64,000 nucleotides of DNA from Rhodanobacteraceae bacterium (GCA_024234055.1 JACKOW010000002.1:1-64000); one strand, 5' to 3'. Shown: positions 35,144 to 44,317, counted from the first letter of the stretch. Notes: generated from the sequence alone by a model not told the origin. Numbers and translations are program-made.

Positions 35144-35662
35144 CTAGAACAAGCCAATCGCGATCACCGATTCCAGCAGCGCGGCCTTGTCCGCTTCCGG
35201 CAGCGGCTTGTGCCATCGCACGATGTGCACTGGCGTGTGGGTGGCCTCGAAACCCGTCGCCAAGGCAACCTCTCGGGCACGCTTGTCTCCGCAGTGGCCG
35301 AAATAGGCATCGCATTCGCCATCCAGTCGATGAAAGGCGTGGCGCAGCACCATCGCCCAGATCCCGCCCTGCGACTGCACCAGTTCCAGCTCTTCCGCAT
35401 TCATGCGCCTCAGCGTGGAACCGTCACTGCAGGAACCGCCGGACAGATAGACCCGATTGAAGCGCAGCATGTGCGAGAAACCGGCCACATGCAGGGCACC
35501 ATCCGGATCTTTGTAGAAGGCGATGAAGTGACGCGGGATGTCAGGGGCATCGCCACCAAACTTGCGCCGGAACAACTCGTTGACGAAGAACGGGCCTTCG
35601 GCAACCTCGGTGATGGTGAGAAAGGCGCGACCATCAGCGGTTTTCAATACGAATTCGGACAT
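35144..35662 (-). CDS. Conserved-looking protein of unknown function
   Basis: A 172-aa soluble protein starting MSEFVLKTADGRAFLTI. Its composition (HFIAFYKDPDGALHVAGFSH, REVALATGFEATHTPVHIVRW) is reminiscent of acyl-CoA N-acyltransferase (GNAT) folds, but I cannot identify the acetyl-CoA motif with confidence. Internal Cys and His residues (GGSCSDG, HRLDGECDAYFGHCGD) are noticeable. The start ATG 35660-35662 was chosen over a longer frame to 35899 that overlaps decayed sequence. No operon partner is evident; it converges with the esterase gene. Confidence 0.6.
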   Translation of the reverse strand: MSEFVLKTADGRAFLTITEVAEGPFFVNELFRRKFGGDAPDIPRHFIAFYKDPDGALHVAGFSHMLRFNRVYLSGGSCSDGSTLRRMNAEELELVQSQGGIWAMVLRHAFHRLDGECDAYFGHCGDKRAREVALATGFEATHTPVHIVRWHKPLPEADKAALLESVIAIGLF

Positions 35663-36416
35663 GGGAAACCTCGGTTTCTGAGCCACCTTGATGCGGCCAG
35701 CGGCAAGCCACGATCGCTGCATGATGGCCGAGCTTCGGCGTAGCGAACAGGGGCAGCGCGCAGCCGTCCGTCCAGCGGCCTGACTAGACCGTTGGACTCG
35801 GTCCCGTAAGCGCGAGTGCCAGGCGACCGGTCGTCCTGTTCGTCGATTCCTGCAGTTGGCGCGCCGCCGGCTTTGCCCTGTTCCTGTTCCTGGTCGCACG
35901 CCCGGTCAGCGTGTTTGCCGGCCTGATCGGAAGCCGAAGCCCCTCGCGCGTGCGCGGCATGGCCGGATGGTTTGGCGTGCGTGCAATCGGCTCGCTGTAT
36001 GAGCACAACCGGGCGGCATTGGCCCGCTCAAGCTTTTGAACGTATCCAAGGACTTTCTGGCCTCGGTCATGAAGGCTGTCGAGCAGGAGGCCGCCGGAAC
36101 TCCGGTGGATACGCGCACTTCCCGGGTTGTTGGCAGCAATCGTCGCCCTGGCCGCAGCCTTGAGCCAGGAGATCGGCGCTCTGCGCGATCCGGCAACCCT
36201 GGCAGCAATCAGCGATGAGCTGGGCCAGCGCCTGGCGGCATCGTGCAGACCACGGCTCGGGTGGTCTGCACGCCGAACCCCGATCAGGCCGGTTGTCTGC
36301 CGTCGCGAAACCCACGGTCGCCGACAGCTGCTCGGGAGGTGACCCGGTTTCGGCTGTCCATACCTGCCAGAATGAACCCTCCTCTGCCTGGATGGCGGAA
36401 ACAGGAGTGACGGCAG
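35663..36416. other. 754-bp stretch of decayed sequence before the patatin gene
   Basis: No intact gene is visible. It includes a Na+/H+ antiporter remnant at 35830-36039 and, at about 36117-36240, a short plausible coding stretch (LPGLLAAIVALAAALSQEIG, frame broken on both sides). The rest is unassigned. A ribosome binding site ACAGGAG precedes the patatin start. Confidence 0.5.
35830..36039 (+). pseudogene. C-terminal fragment of a NhaP-type Na+/H+ antiporter
   Basis: In frame from 35830 to the stop at 36037-36039 the translation contains FLFLVARPVSVFAGLIGSR and GMAGWFGVRAIGSLY. These match the end of the CPA1/NhaP membrane domain (usual RPVSVFLGLLG and AWFGVRGIGSLYYL). After GSLY the sequence diverges and stops, and no start or upstream domain exists, so this is a remnant of about 70 codons. 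Confidence 0.6.
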
Positions 36417-38633
36417 ATGCGGTTCCATACCAGCGCCCTTCTGGCGCTGTGCTTGTCGACGTCGGCGCTGGCGGCGGACCCGCCCACGGACATGACCAAC
36501 CATTGCGGTATGCGCGCCAAAGGCGATGTCCGGCCCAGAATCGGTCTGGTGCTGAGTGGCGGCGGCGCCCGCGGCATCGCTCATATTGGCGTGATCAAGG
36601 CACTGGAAGGCGCGGGCGTGCATGTCGATTGCATTGCCGGCACCAGCATGGGCGCGCTGGTCGGTGGTTTCTACGCACTGGGCATGCCGGTCGACGAGAT
36701 GGAAGAGATCGTGCTGTCGCTGGACTGGGGCACCATGTTCAACGATGCGCTGGAACGCCCGGAGCGCTCCATCCGGCGCAAGGAGGAGGACCGGCTGTCG
36801 CTGAGCAGCATCGGCGTGGGTCTGGATCGCAGCGGGCTGAAGATTGCCACCGGCGTGGTCGCCGGACAGCGAATTCAGGCCTTCCTGGAAAGATCGACCG
36901 TGGCTGCCAACGGCGTTGCCCACTTCGATCAGCTGCCAATACCGTTTCGGGCAGTCGCCACCGACCTCAACACCGGTCTGCCGGTGGTACTGGACCGGGG
37001 CAGCCTGGCGACCGCACTGCGCGCCAGCATGTCGCTGCCGGCGGTGCTGGATCCCGTGGAAATCGATGATCAGATTCTGGTCGATGGCGGCCTCGCCGAC
37101 CAGTTGCCGGTAGGTGTGGTGCGGGCGATGGGCGCAGACGTGGTGATTGCCGTGAATGTGGGCATGCCACTGGATCGCCTGGACAGCAGCGCCAATCTGC
37201 TGACGGTCATCAATCAGCTGACCAGTCTGATGACGGTGGGCAACACCCGTACGGCCATCGCCAGCCTGGGCGAGCGTGATCTGCTGATCACCCCGGAACT
37301 GGGGACTGAACTCGGATCGGCAGATTTTGACAAGGGCGAACTGGCCATACAGGTCGGGCTCGACGCCGGGCTTGCGATGAGCGAGAGATTCGCTGAGCTG
37401 AGCTCGTCCGCACCCGAACGAGAGCGCACCCTGCATCGTGACCGCAGACCGCTGATCGACTTCGTGCGCCTGGACAACCGCACACCGTATGCCAACGAAG
37501 TGATCCTCTCTCGTGTGGATGTGGAGATCGGTCAGCCGCTGGACATGGTCGCCCTGGAGAACCAGTTGCGTGTGATCTACGGCATCGGCACTTTTGCATC
37601 GGTGAGTTATCAGGTGGTCACCGAGCATGGCCAGACCGGCGTGGTCGTGACCGCGGTACCCAAATCCCATGGCCCCAACTACGTACAGATCGGCCTGGCG
37701 CTCAGCTCCGACTTCGGCAGCGAATTCAGCGCCAATTTCCGGGCCTCGCTGCTGCTGGCGCCGATCTCGCCGCTGGGTGCAGAAGCGCGCGTGTTCGCGC
37801 AGATCGGCAGCGAACCGACGCTGGGGCTGGAGTACAACCGTCCGCTCGATCCGCTCAGTCGCAACGCCCTGCTGTTCCGAGGCTTCTATGAAACCGCCGA
37901 CATCCAGACCTACGATGGCGATGGCAACAATACCGCCACCTACGAGGTGCGCCAGTTGACCACCAGTGCCGCCTGGGTGCGCGAATTTGGCAGCCTCGGG
38001 GCACTGAACATCGGCATCCGGCGCGGCCTGGGTGAAACCCTGGTCGCCACCGGCGATCCGGCGCTGCCCGAAGTCAGCTACCAGATCGGTGATGTCAGTG
38101 CTGCGCTGACGCTGGACCGACTCGACAACCTGTACTTCCCGCGCCAGGGCCATTTCGCCCGCATCGGCATGCTGGGCTCACGCAAGGCCCTCGGTGCCGA
38201 CAGCAATTTCGTCCAGGCCGATCTGGATTTCATCGGCGCCCGTGGATTCGGAAAGCATGCCCTGCAATACGGTTTGCGTCTGCACAGCACCACCTCGGGT
38301 ACCGCGCCGCTGCAGAGCATCTATCGTCTCGGTGGCCGCGGTCGCGGCATCGGCTATCGGCGCAACGAGCTCAGCGGCCAGAACTACGCCGTGCTGATCG
38401 GCGGTTACCTGTACGAACTGGCGGATGTCATGGGCCGCAGCGCGTACTTCGGCAGCACTGTCGAATTCACCAATGCCTGGGATCAGCGCTCGCAGCTGCG
38501 CCTGGATCGCAGCGTGGTCAACGCCGGCATTTACCTCGGCTTCGATTCCTGGATCGGCCCGATGCTGTTCGGCTATGGCGTGCGCGAAAGCGGCGACGGC
38601 ACGCTGTTTCTGGAGATCGGACAGCAGTTCTAG
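36417..38633 (+). CDS. Patatin-like phospholipase with POTRA and beta-barrel (PlpD-like type Vd autotransporter)
   Basis: A 738-aa protein. Signal peptide at 1-19 (ALAADPP). Patatin domain at about 40-320: oxyanion loop LSGGGARGIAHIGV, nucleophile CIAGTSMGALVGGFYALG and catalytic Asp in ILVDGGLADQLPVGV. It is followed by a POTRA-like segment (about 355-430, RVDVEIGQPLDMVALENQLRV) and a bacterial surface antigen/Omp85-type barrel ending with aromatic Phe (LFLEIGQQF). This is the P. aeruginosa PlpD architecture (728 aa): a lipase carried across the outer membrane by its own barrel. It is a virulence- or predation-linked lipolytic protein by family; its role here is inferred. Confidence 0.9.
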   Translation: MRFHTSALLALCLSTSALAADPPTDMTNHCGMRAKGDVRPRIGLVLSGGGARGIAHIGVIKALEGAGVHVDCIAGTSMGALVGGFYALGMPVDEMEEIVLSLDWGTMFNDALERPERSIRRKEEDRLSLSSIGVGLDRSGLKIATGVVAGQRIQAFLERSTVAANGVAHFDQLPIPFRAVATDLNTGLPVVLDRGSLATALRASMSLPAVLDPVEIDDQILVDGGLADQLPVGVVRAMGADVVIAVNVGMPLDRLDSSANLLTVINQLTSLMTVGNTRTAIASLGERDLLITPELGTELGSADFDKGELAIQVGLDAGLAMSERFAELSSSAPERERTLHRDRRPLIDFVRLDNRTPYANEVILSRVDVEIGQPLDMVALENQLRVIYGIGTFASVSYQVVTEHGQTGVVVTAVPKSHGPNYVQIGLALSSDFGSEFSANFRASLLLAPISPLGAEARVFAQIGSEPTLGLEYNRPLDPLSRNALLFRGFYETADIQTYDGDGNNTATYEVRQLTTSAAWVREFGSLGALNIGIRRGLGETLVATGDPALPEVSYQIGDVSAALTLDRLDNLYFPRQGHFARIGMLGSRKALGADSNFVQADLDFIGARGFGKHALQYGLRLHSTTSGTAPLQSIYRLGGRGRGIGYRRNELSGQNYAVLIGGYLYELADVMGRSAYFGSTVEFTNAWDQRSQLRLDRSVVNAGIYLGFDSWIGPMLFGYGVRESGDGTLFLEIGQQF

Positions 38634-38643
38634 CCCGCCGTGT

Positions 38644-39003
38644 TCATGGCAGCGGAGTGCCGCCTTTCCCGTCGCCCATGCAAGCTGCGTAGCGCTGCAA
38701 CAGCAACGGTATCGCCTCGGTTCTCCAGAATTTGGGAGAAACCAGTCCGCCGGACATCCCAGCCGTCCCGTAGCGATCGATCCGTACCTGATCGTCCAGC
38801 TCCAGCGCCTGTCCGGTCAGTCGTACGTAGCCTTCCGCGAGCAGCGCACGCAGATCCTCAGCGCTGGCCGGAAGAGGCAGGTAGGCGAAACGCTCGGCCA
38901 ATTCGTCCCAGAGCATGGGATCGCCGCGCAAACCCCAATGTCCCGGTCTCGGCGCGAACAGATCCGTGATCAGTGGATCGGCGCTGGCCTTGTCGGTATT
39001 CAT
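38644..39003 (-). CDS. Small conserved-looking protein of unknown function
   Basis: A 119-aa soluble protein from ATG 39001-39003 (MNTDKASADPLITDLFAP). It has no signal or membrane segment. The segments PGHWGLRGDPMLWDEL and RIDRYGTAGMSGG look constrained, and codon usage fits a real gene. I do not recognise a family. It converges with the patatin gene, eleven bases between the stops. Confidence 0.6.
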   Translation of the reverse strand: MNTDKASADPLITDLFAPRPGHWGLRGDPMLWDELAERFAYLPLPASAEDLRALLAEGYVRLTGQALELDDQVRIDRYGTAGMSGGLVSPKFWRTEAIPLLLQRYAACMGDGKGGTPLP

Positions 39004-39177
39004 CGCAGCCATCATTACCAATTCTGGATGGATGGCTGGATCCTACCGCCGTGTGGAAAAGAAGGCACAGCAACACGTGAACGCCGCCCAAGGCAGCGCA
39101 CCTGGTGCTTCCGATCCGATTGTGATCTCGCCGGCACGGCACCTTGGGTGAGGTTTCGACCTGAACCCGTGGGAAGT

Positions 39178-39201
39178 GCCCGTCACCGCTGGGTGACGGG
39201 C
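39178..39201 (-). terminator. Perfect 10-bp hairpin downstream of the lipoprotein gene
   Basis: GCCCGTCACC-GCTG-GGTGACGGGC forms a perfect stem-loop 36 bp after the stop of the minus-strand gene at 39237. There is no clear T-run after it, so it may be a weak terminator or another palindromic repeat. Confidence 0.4.
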
Positions 39202-39236
39202 TTGCCTGAGGCAACAACCGATGCGCTGGTCCTGCC

Positions 39237-39695
39237 TTACTCGTGGTGTTCTGCGGCCACCAGAGCCGTATCGCGCGTGGCGGTGGCGTCAGCCAGTTCC
39301 GAGGCCAGCGCGGCTTCGGCCCCACTCAGGCATGCGTCCTTGTCGGCGCCCTTCATGGCGCCGCAGGCCTGTCGGGCCACTTCGGCACGGCCATTGGCCT
39401 GGGTGGTAGCCAGTTCAAAGTCCGCCCTGGCGGTTTTTGCCATCGCCTCGGCCTCGGCGTTCGTGAGCTTGCCGAAAGCCGAAGATTCCTTGTCGGCGTA
39501 GTCCTCGCGTGCGGCCGCCACATCCTCATTGGCCTGGGCCACGATCTGATCCTTGCTCTCGCGCGCGTCGCTGGTGTCCTTGGCGGCGTCCTGCTTCGCT
39601 GCCACGACGTCCTTGGCGGTGTCCTGCGGCGTCTCCTGACAAGCGCCAAGGAACAGCATGGCGATCAGCGCCGCCGGCATCATTTTCATTTTCAT
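39237..39695 (-). CDS. Small Ala/Asp-rich lipoprotein with predicted coiled coil
   Basis: A 152-aa protein with a lipoprotein signal peptide (MKMKMMPAALIAMLFLGACQ, lipobox LGAC at residues 17-20). The mature part is rich in Ala, Asp, Glu and Lys (TAKDVVAAKQDAAKDTSDAR and so on) and should be a long alpha-helical or coiled-coil structure. The start has AGGAG seven bases upstream. Similar small helical lipoproteins act in envelope structure or stress, but nothing specific can be said. Two Cys residues lie near the C-terminus (RQACGAMKGADKDACLSG). Confidence 0.75.
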   Translation of the reverse strand: MKMKMMPAALIAMLFLGACQETPQDTAKDVVAAKQDAAKDTSDARESKDQIVAQANEDVAAAREDYADKESSAFGKLTNAEAEAMAKTARADFELATTQANGRAEVARQACGAMKGADKDACLSGAEAALASELADATATRDTALVAAEHHE

Positions 39696-39968
39696 GGTGC
39701 AACTCCTGTGGGTGTGTAGCGTGCCTGCAATCTGCATGATGCTGTTCCCGCCGTCGGTGCGACGGCGCACGCTCGTCCGACTTCAGGCCAACCAGCGAGC
39801 TGGCCGATCACTGCGAATCAAGCAAGACCTGCGTTGCGCGCATGCTCCGGTCCCGGCTCTGCTCGGTGTGACAGCGCACCGACCCGGGCGTGGCCCAGAG
39901 CGCAGATTGCTCGTACGCGGGAGCCAGACGATGCTTGGCCCCGACCCCTTGCACACGCGGAGAGCAAA

Positions 39969-40127
39969 ATGTCGCTAGGCATGCTGTTGTTGATCATCGT
40001 TGTACTGATGCTGTTGGGCGCACTTCCCAATTGGGGCCATAGCCGTTCCTGGGGATACGGACCAAGCGGCGGCCTGGGACTGGTCCTCGTCATCGTGCTG
40101 GTGCTGGTGCTGATGGGTCGTATCTAG
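39969..40127 (+). CDS. 52-aa DUF3309-type membrane protein
   Basis: A very small protein with two hydrophobic segments around a conserved loop: SLGMLLLIIVVLMLLGALP, then HSRSWGYGPSGGLG, then a second hydrophobic stretch LVIVLVLVLMG ending RI. This matches the DUF3309 family pattern, small inner-membrane proteins of unknown role. The stop codon TAG (40125-40127) lies within the CTAG that begins the half copy of the MITE, so the C-terminus may be set by that insertion. The start follows GGAGAGCAAA. Confidence 0.85.
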   Translation: MSLGMLLLIIVVLMLLGALPNWGHSRSWGYGPSGGLGLVLVIVLVLVLMGRI

Positions 40128-40221
40128 TCCGCATTTCTCACACCTGCGCGAGCCGATGGCGCAACCGGCATCTGCTCAAACTGGCCTGGACCCAATGTCC
40201 AGGCCGGATTGGCGCAGCCTT
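40124..40221 (+). mobile_element. One-ended copy of the CTAG MITE with a hairpin
   Basis: CTAGTCCGCATTTCTCACAC followed by CTGCGCGAGC matches the left end of the element at 3277, with one base different in the first 23. No right end is visible downstream. It is followed by a perfect hairpin GGCCTGGAC-CCAAT-GTCCAGGCC (40183-40205) that could terminate the DUF3309 transcript. The right limit of the copy is uncertain. Confidence 0.65.
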
Positions 40222-40320
40222 GGAAGAGAGCCGAAACCATGTGCTAGGCTGAGCGCGAATTGAAGCCGTGATCCGCCCATTGGCAGATGCCACATCGTCA
40301 CTCGATATGGGGCCCAGCGC

Positions 40321-41928
40321 ATGAAGATCAGCAATTCAAACTCCCCAATCCGGTTCTGCCGAAGACTGACCCGAGTCTGGTCGCTGGGCTGCTGCGGCCT
40401 GATCGGCATGACTGCTGCTGACGCGGCGATCACGCTGCAGGACATCGGCGCCCAGCGCGGGATCGGCAGTTACGCGATGGCGCAGCCAATGGGAGGAGGG
40501 GTGGCAGCAGCCGATTTCGACGGCGACGGCGACGTCGATCTGTTCGTCCCCAATGAGAAGCTCATTCCCGATCAGCTCTACGTGAACCTGGGCAACGGCT
40601 TTTTCGAGGAGCGTGCAGCAGCACTGGGGCTGGCCTCGATGCTCCGCAGCCGAACCGCCTTGTGGCTGGATGTGGATGGCGATGGCGATCTGGATCTGGT
40701 GGTCGCGGGTGATTGCCAGGGCAACTCACAGGGCACCGGGAATCCCCAGTGCGACCCGGGCTTCGCGATGATGCGGCTGTATCGTCAGCAGAGCGGTGTC
40801 TTCGTCGATGCCACGTTGGGCTCCGGTCTCGAACAGGACTCGGGCACGATGGAAGACGGCCACCATCGCGGCGGCATGGCCGCCGGTGATATCGATGGCG
40901 ATGGCGATCTGGATCTGTACGTTGCAACCTGGAATGGCCGTTCGCGGCTTTTCGTCAACAATGGCAGTGGACAATTCACCGATATCACCGTCAGTGCGGG
41001 TGTCGATCGTCCGCTGACCTCACAGTGGCAGCCGGTGATGTTCGACGTCGACGGCGACGGCGCGCTGGATATCTTCGTCGCGGTCGATTTCACCGACAAC
41101 TTCCTGTTCATGAACCACGGCAACAACGTCTTTGTAGAGCGCGCGCAAGCAGCCGGCGTCAATCGCAACTGGAACGACATGGGTGTTGCCGTCGGTGACT
41201 ACGACAACGATGGCGACTTCGACATGTACGTCACCCAGGTGTATGGCCGTGAGCCGGGTGAGCACAACATGCTGCTGCGTAACGATTCGACCATCGGCAA
41301 CCCACTCTTCGTCGATATCGGCGACAGCGCCGGCGTGGGCGATACCGGATGGGGCTGGGGCGCCACCTTCTTTGACGCCGATCTGGATGGCGACCTGGAT
41401 CTGGCGGTGACCAACGGCTTCGTCAACGTTCACGACCAGTCCCGACTGTTCCGCAACGACGGCGGTGATAGCTACACCGATATCTCCACCCAAAGCGGCT
41501 TCAACGACATGCTCTGGGGCAGCAGCCTGATTGCCATCGATGCCGAAGGTGATGGCCAACTCGATCTGTTGCAGACCTGCAAGATTCACCCGCAGCCTGG
41601 ACCATTGCGCCTGTTGCATAACGCGACGGCGTCCGGCAACCACCATCTGGTCGTGGTTCCCAGGGCAACCACTGGCAACACCCACGCGATCGGTGCGCGG
41701 GTGTCGGTGACAGCAGGCGGACAGACCCAGCATCGACTGTTGAGCGCGGGCATCTCCTTCCTCGGCCAGGAGCCTGCCCGAGCCCATTTCGGCCTGGGCA
41801 GCGCCACCCGAGTCGACGAAATCAAGGTGCGCTGGCCTGACGGCCACGAAACCTCAAGACGTTCAGTCCTGGCCGACCGCATGCTGCAGATACCTGCCGA
41901 CGAACTGCACTACGCCAATTTCGAGTGA
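40321..41928 (+). CDS. Exported FG-GAP/VCBS-repeat protein with C-terminal ASPIC/UnbV domain
   Basis: A 535-aa secreted protein. After a long signal peptide (to about residue 36, AADAA), repeated calcium-binding-like motifs DFDGDGDVDLFV, DVDGDGDLDLVV, DIDGDGDLDLYV, DVDGDGALDIFV, DYDNDGDFDMYV and DADLDGDLDLAV define FG-GAP beta-propeller blades. The C-terminal 100 residues (TGNTHAIGARVSVTAGGQTQ, ARAHFGLGSATRVDEIKVRW) match the ASPIC/UnbV domain, so this is a CRTAC1-like protein. The last residues are HYANFE, a variant of the GFE tail. Adhesion or surface binding is the usual suggestion; not shown here. Confidence 0.85.
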   Translation: MKISNSNSPIRFCRRLTRVWSLGCCGLIGMTAADAAITLQDIGAQRGIGSYAMAQPMGGGVAAADFDGDGDVDLFVPNEKLIPDQLYVNLGNGFFEERAAALGLASMLRSRTALWLDVDGDGDLDLVVAGDCQGNSQGTGNPQCDPGFAMMRLYRQQSGVFVDATLGSGLEQDSGTMEDGHHRGGMAAGDIDGDGDLDLYVATWNGRSRLFVNNGSGQFTDITVSAGVDRPLTSQWQPVMFDVDGDGALDIFVAVDFTDNFLFMNHGNNVFVERAQAAGVNRNWNDMGVAVGDYDNDGDFDMYVTQVYGREPGEHNMLLRNDSTIGNPLFVDIGDSAGVGDTGWGWGATFFDADLDGDLDLAVTNGFVNVHDQSRLFRNDGGDSYTDISTQSGFNDMLWGSSLIAIDAEGDGQLDLLQTCKIHPQPGPLRLLHNATASGNHHLVVVPRATTGNTHAIGARVSVTAGGQTQHRLLSAGISFLGQEPARAHFGLGSATRVDEIKVRWPDGHETSRRSVLADRMLQIPADELHYANFE

Positions 41929-41974
41929 GCAACTAACGTAGAGTCGTCGCCACCTTCCTGCGCCTGATTGCACC

Positions 41975-42745
41975 ATGAGCAAGCTGCAGACTGAATTGCA
42001 TCGACTCTATCTGCCCAAGGCTGCCGCGGCGCCCCAGGTCCAGACGACAGAAGCAACGCTGATCGATCAAGACGGGATGGTGCGGGCCATGGTCATGGAG
42101 CTGTCGCGGCCGGCAGACTGGGAGGCGCTGGACCAGCTCTGGCAGGGCGTTCAATCCGACCTGGAACTGCCGGCCCCGGCCATCGCGGTGTCCGGCGAGG
42201 ATGGATTCCAGCTCTGGTTCTCGCTGGCCGAGGCGGTTTCCGTCGCACGAGCCCAGGCCTTTCTGCACAGCCTGCGCACACGCTACTGGCCCGATATCGC
42301 TGCCAAGCGCATCCGTCTGCTGCCGGTCGCAGACCCGGACGCGCCCGGTCGGTTCCAACAGGCCAAACCGGTTCCGGCCTGCCAGGCCGGGACCGGCAAT
42401 TGGTCGGCCTTCGTGACGCCTGATCTGGCCCCGATGTTCGCCGAAACCCCATGGATGGACATACCCCCCGGCGATGACGGCCAGGCCAGCGTGCTCCGGC
42501 GGCTGACCAGCATCTCACCGGCTGCCTTCGCGGCTGCATGGCAGCAGCTCCATCCGGACGCAATTGAAGCTACCGAGAGCGAGTCGCAGGCGCCGGGTAC
42601 CCAACCCACGCTGGCCCCACAACACGCCCAAACCTCGACGAGCAATCTGAGTCCACGACTATTCTTGCTGCAGGTGATGAACGACGCTAGCGCCCCGCTG
42701 GCCTTGCGGGTGGAGGCCGCCAAGGCACTGCTACCTTATGGATGA
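41975..42745 (+). CDS. Soluble protein of unknown function
   Basis: A 256-aa protein without signal or membrane segment. A first part (residues 1-165) contains APAIAVSGEDGFQLWFSLAE and RARYWPDIA-like segments reminiscent of primase-polymerase-type domains. That is only a resemblance; no catalytic motif is clear. A low-complexity Gln/Thr/Ser linker (about 195-225) is followed by a conserved-looking C-terminus RLFLLQVMNDASAPLALRVE then AAKALLPYG, a pattern also seen at the end of some phage-related small proteins. Function cannot be assigned. Confidence 0.6.
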   Translation: MSKLQTELHRLYLPKAAAAPQVQTTEATLIDQDGMVRAMVMELSRPADWEALDQLWQGVQSDLELPAPAIAVSGEDGFQLWFSLAEAVSVARAQAFLHSLRTRYWPDIAAKRIRLLPVADPDAPGRFQQAKPVPACQAGTGNWSAFVTPDLAPMFAETPWMDIPPGDDGQASVLRRLTSISPAAFAAAWQQLHPDAIEATESESQAPGTQPTLAPQHAQTSTSNLSPRLFLLQVMNDASAPLALRVEAAKALLPYG

Positions 42746-42890
42746 CGGGCGGCGGCAGCCACTGTCTGCGAGCGGTGTACATCGATGGCAGCCCCGTCAA
42801 TTGCGGATCGACCGAGCGAGCCGCCACGACAGGTGCAGTTTGTACCTCACCGCGTCCCAGGCGCTTGCCGCAGCTTGCGCGGGTTGATCC

Positions 42891-43883
42891 TCAGCGGGCC
42901 GCTGCATCGGCCGTGCACGATTGGCCGCGCACCAGATTTCCAAAGAGGACGGCAGAAGACGCCGTCATCGGATCGGTGCCTTTCCTGCGTTCGAGTCGGT
43001 AAGCATCCTTGCACGCACCTGGGCAACAGCGAATGCCAGGGTCCAGTGTCCCCTGCGGACAGGTTGGCACCGACTCGAAACAGGCATCAATGGAGTGCCC
43101 CGACCTGGTCGGATCCATGCAGGCTGCAAGCAGGTCCGAACACCGGCTGGCCAGGACCATCGGATCGTGGGCGTCGTTTCTGGACTTGACCTGACCCGAC
43201 GGTCGCAGTTCGATGACGCGTCCATTGCGCTCGATCAGATAGATCGGGAACCTCGACGCGGGTGAGGCCGGACACAAGGCGATCGTGCCGTGATCATCCT
43301 GGTAGATCTTCAGGGTGCTGATGCGTTCTCGCGAGTATGCTGACAGTGCCATTGACGTCAACAATCCCTTGAGCGCGTCAAGGGCCGCACTCCGGGAATC
43401 AGCCAACACCTCTGCCATGGGCAACTCGCGCCCGCTCGGCGACTCACACCTCTGGGTGATGTCAGCGGCTGTAGGCAGACCCGCACCGTCAGCGGAGGAC
43501 ACGGTCCGCAGGTCCTTCTGTTCGATCAACTGATCCGCGTGAGAGTCGGTAGCCGAATCCGACGCGCAAGGGCGATCAGAGTAGACCCATTCACCTTGGT
43601 CCGTGCTGCACTTGTGAATCGTTGACGCACCCACTGGCGGGCAATGCGTCACCCCAAGCCATAGCAGGCAGGACAGCAGGCACCACGCGGCGCCTTGCAC
43701 GCCCGTCGGGCGTGGCGCTTGACGGCCAGCGAATCGAAGTCGATCGGATCGCCCATCAATGGCAGTCGATGGGCGCCCCTGCTTCCCCAGAGCTCCCCAC
43801 GGGCGGACTGCCGCATGACGCCAGGCCTTGCCTGTCGGATCTGCATCGTTGACGACCACTGGCAGCGCCATCTCGCTGATCAT
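42891..43883 (-). CDS. Exported DUF4124-like protein
   Basis: About 330 aa from ATG 43881-43883, which has GGAG seven bases upstream. A hydrophobic segment occurs only at residues 60-85 (AWCLLSCLLWLGVTHCPPV), followed by STIHKCSTDQGEWVYSDRPC. That pattern is typical of DUF4124 (a small beta domain with a Cys pair after a signal peptide), so a later start nearer the hydrophobic segment is possible. The rest is Cys-rich (CSDLLAACMDPTRSGHSIDA, CPGACKD) and unrecognised. Probably periplasmic. Confidence 0.55.
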   Translation of the reverse strand: MISEMALPVVVNDADPTGKAWRHAAVRPWGALGKQGRPSTAIDGRSDRLRFAGRQAPRPTGVQGAAWCLLSCLLWLGVTHCPPVGASTIHKCSTDQGEWVYSDRPCASDSATDSHADQLIEQKDLRTVSSADGAGLPTAADITQRCESPSGRELPMAEVLADSRSAALDALKGLLTSMALSAYSRERISTLKIYQDDHGTIALCPASPASRFPIYLIERNGRVIELRPSGQVKSRNDAHDPMVLASRCSDLLAACMDPTRSGHSIDACFESVPTCPQGTLDPGIRCCPGACKDAYRLERRKGTDPMTASSAVLFGNLVRGQSCTADAAAR

Positions 43884-44001
43884 CTTCTCGCTCCGTTTGC
43901 GTTGGGCGGCGCCCTGGCCCTTCCCCTGCTGGTCCTCATACGACATCGAATGTCGAGTGCTGCCAAGCTCCCGATGGTGGCCGTGACAGCTTTGACCAAC
44001 C

Positions 44002-44142
44002 ATGGCCCGATGTCAGACCGGTAGTCTTTGCGGTTCGCGCGCATTCCAACAGGTGTTTCGTCAATGGCAGCGTAGTGCCGACTTGCGCATGCTGCTGATC
44101 ACCCTGTCACCGCACGGACACGCTTGGCGCTACAGCAAGTAG
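44002..44142 (+). other. Possible 46-codon ORF or gene remnant ended by a REP
   Basis: From an ATG at 44002 a 46-residue frame ends AFQQVFRQWQRSADLRMLL and ITLSPHGHAWRYSK. The C-terminal part looks protein-like; the N-terminal part does not. Its stop codon TAG is the TAG of the GTAG head of a REP starting at 44139. I take it as a remnant whose end was set by the REP. Confidence 0.3.
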
Positions 44143-44167
44143 CCCGGGTAAGCGCTGCGCACCCGGG
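44139..44167 (+). repeat. GTAGCCCGGG REP
   Basis: GTAGCCCGGGTAAGCGCTGC then GCACCCGGG is a palindrome with GTAG head. Relatives lie at 21780, 21844-21869, 54756 and 54802-54830. A four-unit GATCTC microsatellite lies about 70 bp further on, at 44236-44259; otherwise the spacer 43884-44317 is empty. Confidence 0.8.
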
Positions 44168-44317
44168 AGGCATGGCCAGACCAACGCTTGTCACCGCTGC
44201 GAATACTCGGGTCCAGAGCCTGCTGTTCTGCTACTGATCTCGATCTCGATCTCGATCTCACGATGATGATTGATCCGGGCATGGTCGTGTCCTTGCAGCA
44301 CGGCAGGAGCCAGCCCC

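Noticed and set aside
35784..38153. 789-codon open frame on the minus strand
   Set aside because: It lies antisense to the patatin/beta-barrel gene, whose motifs are complete; the antisense translation has no domain and a His/Gln/Arg-rich composition typical of shadow frames.
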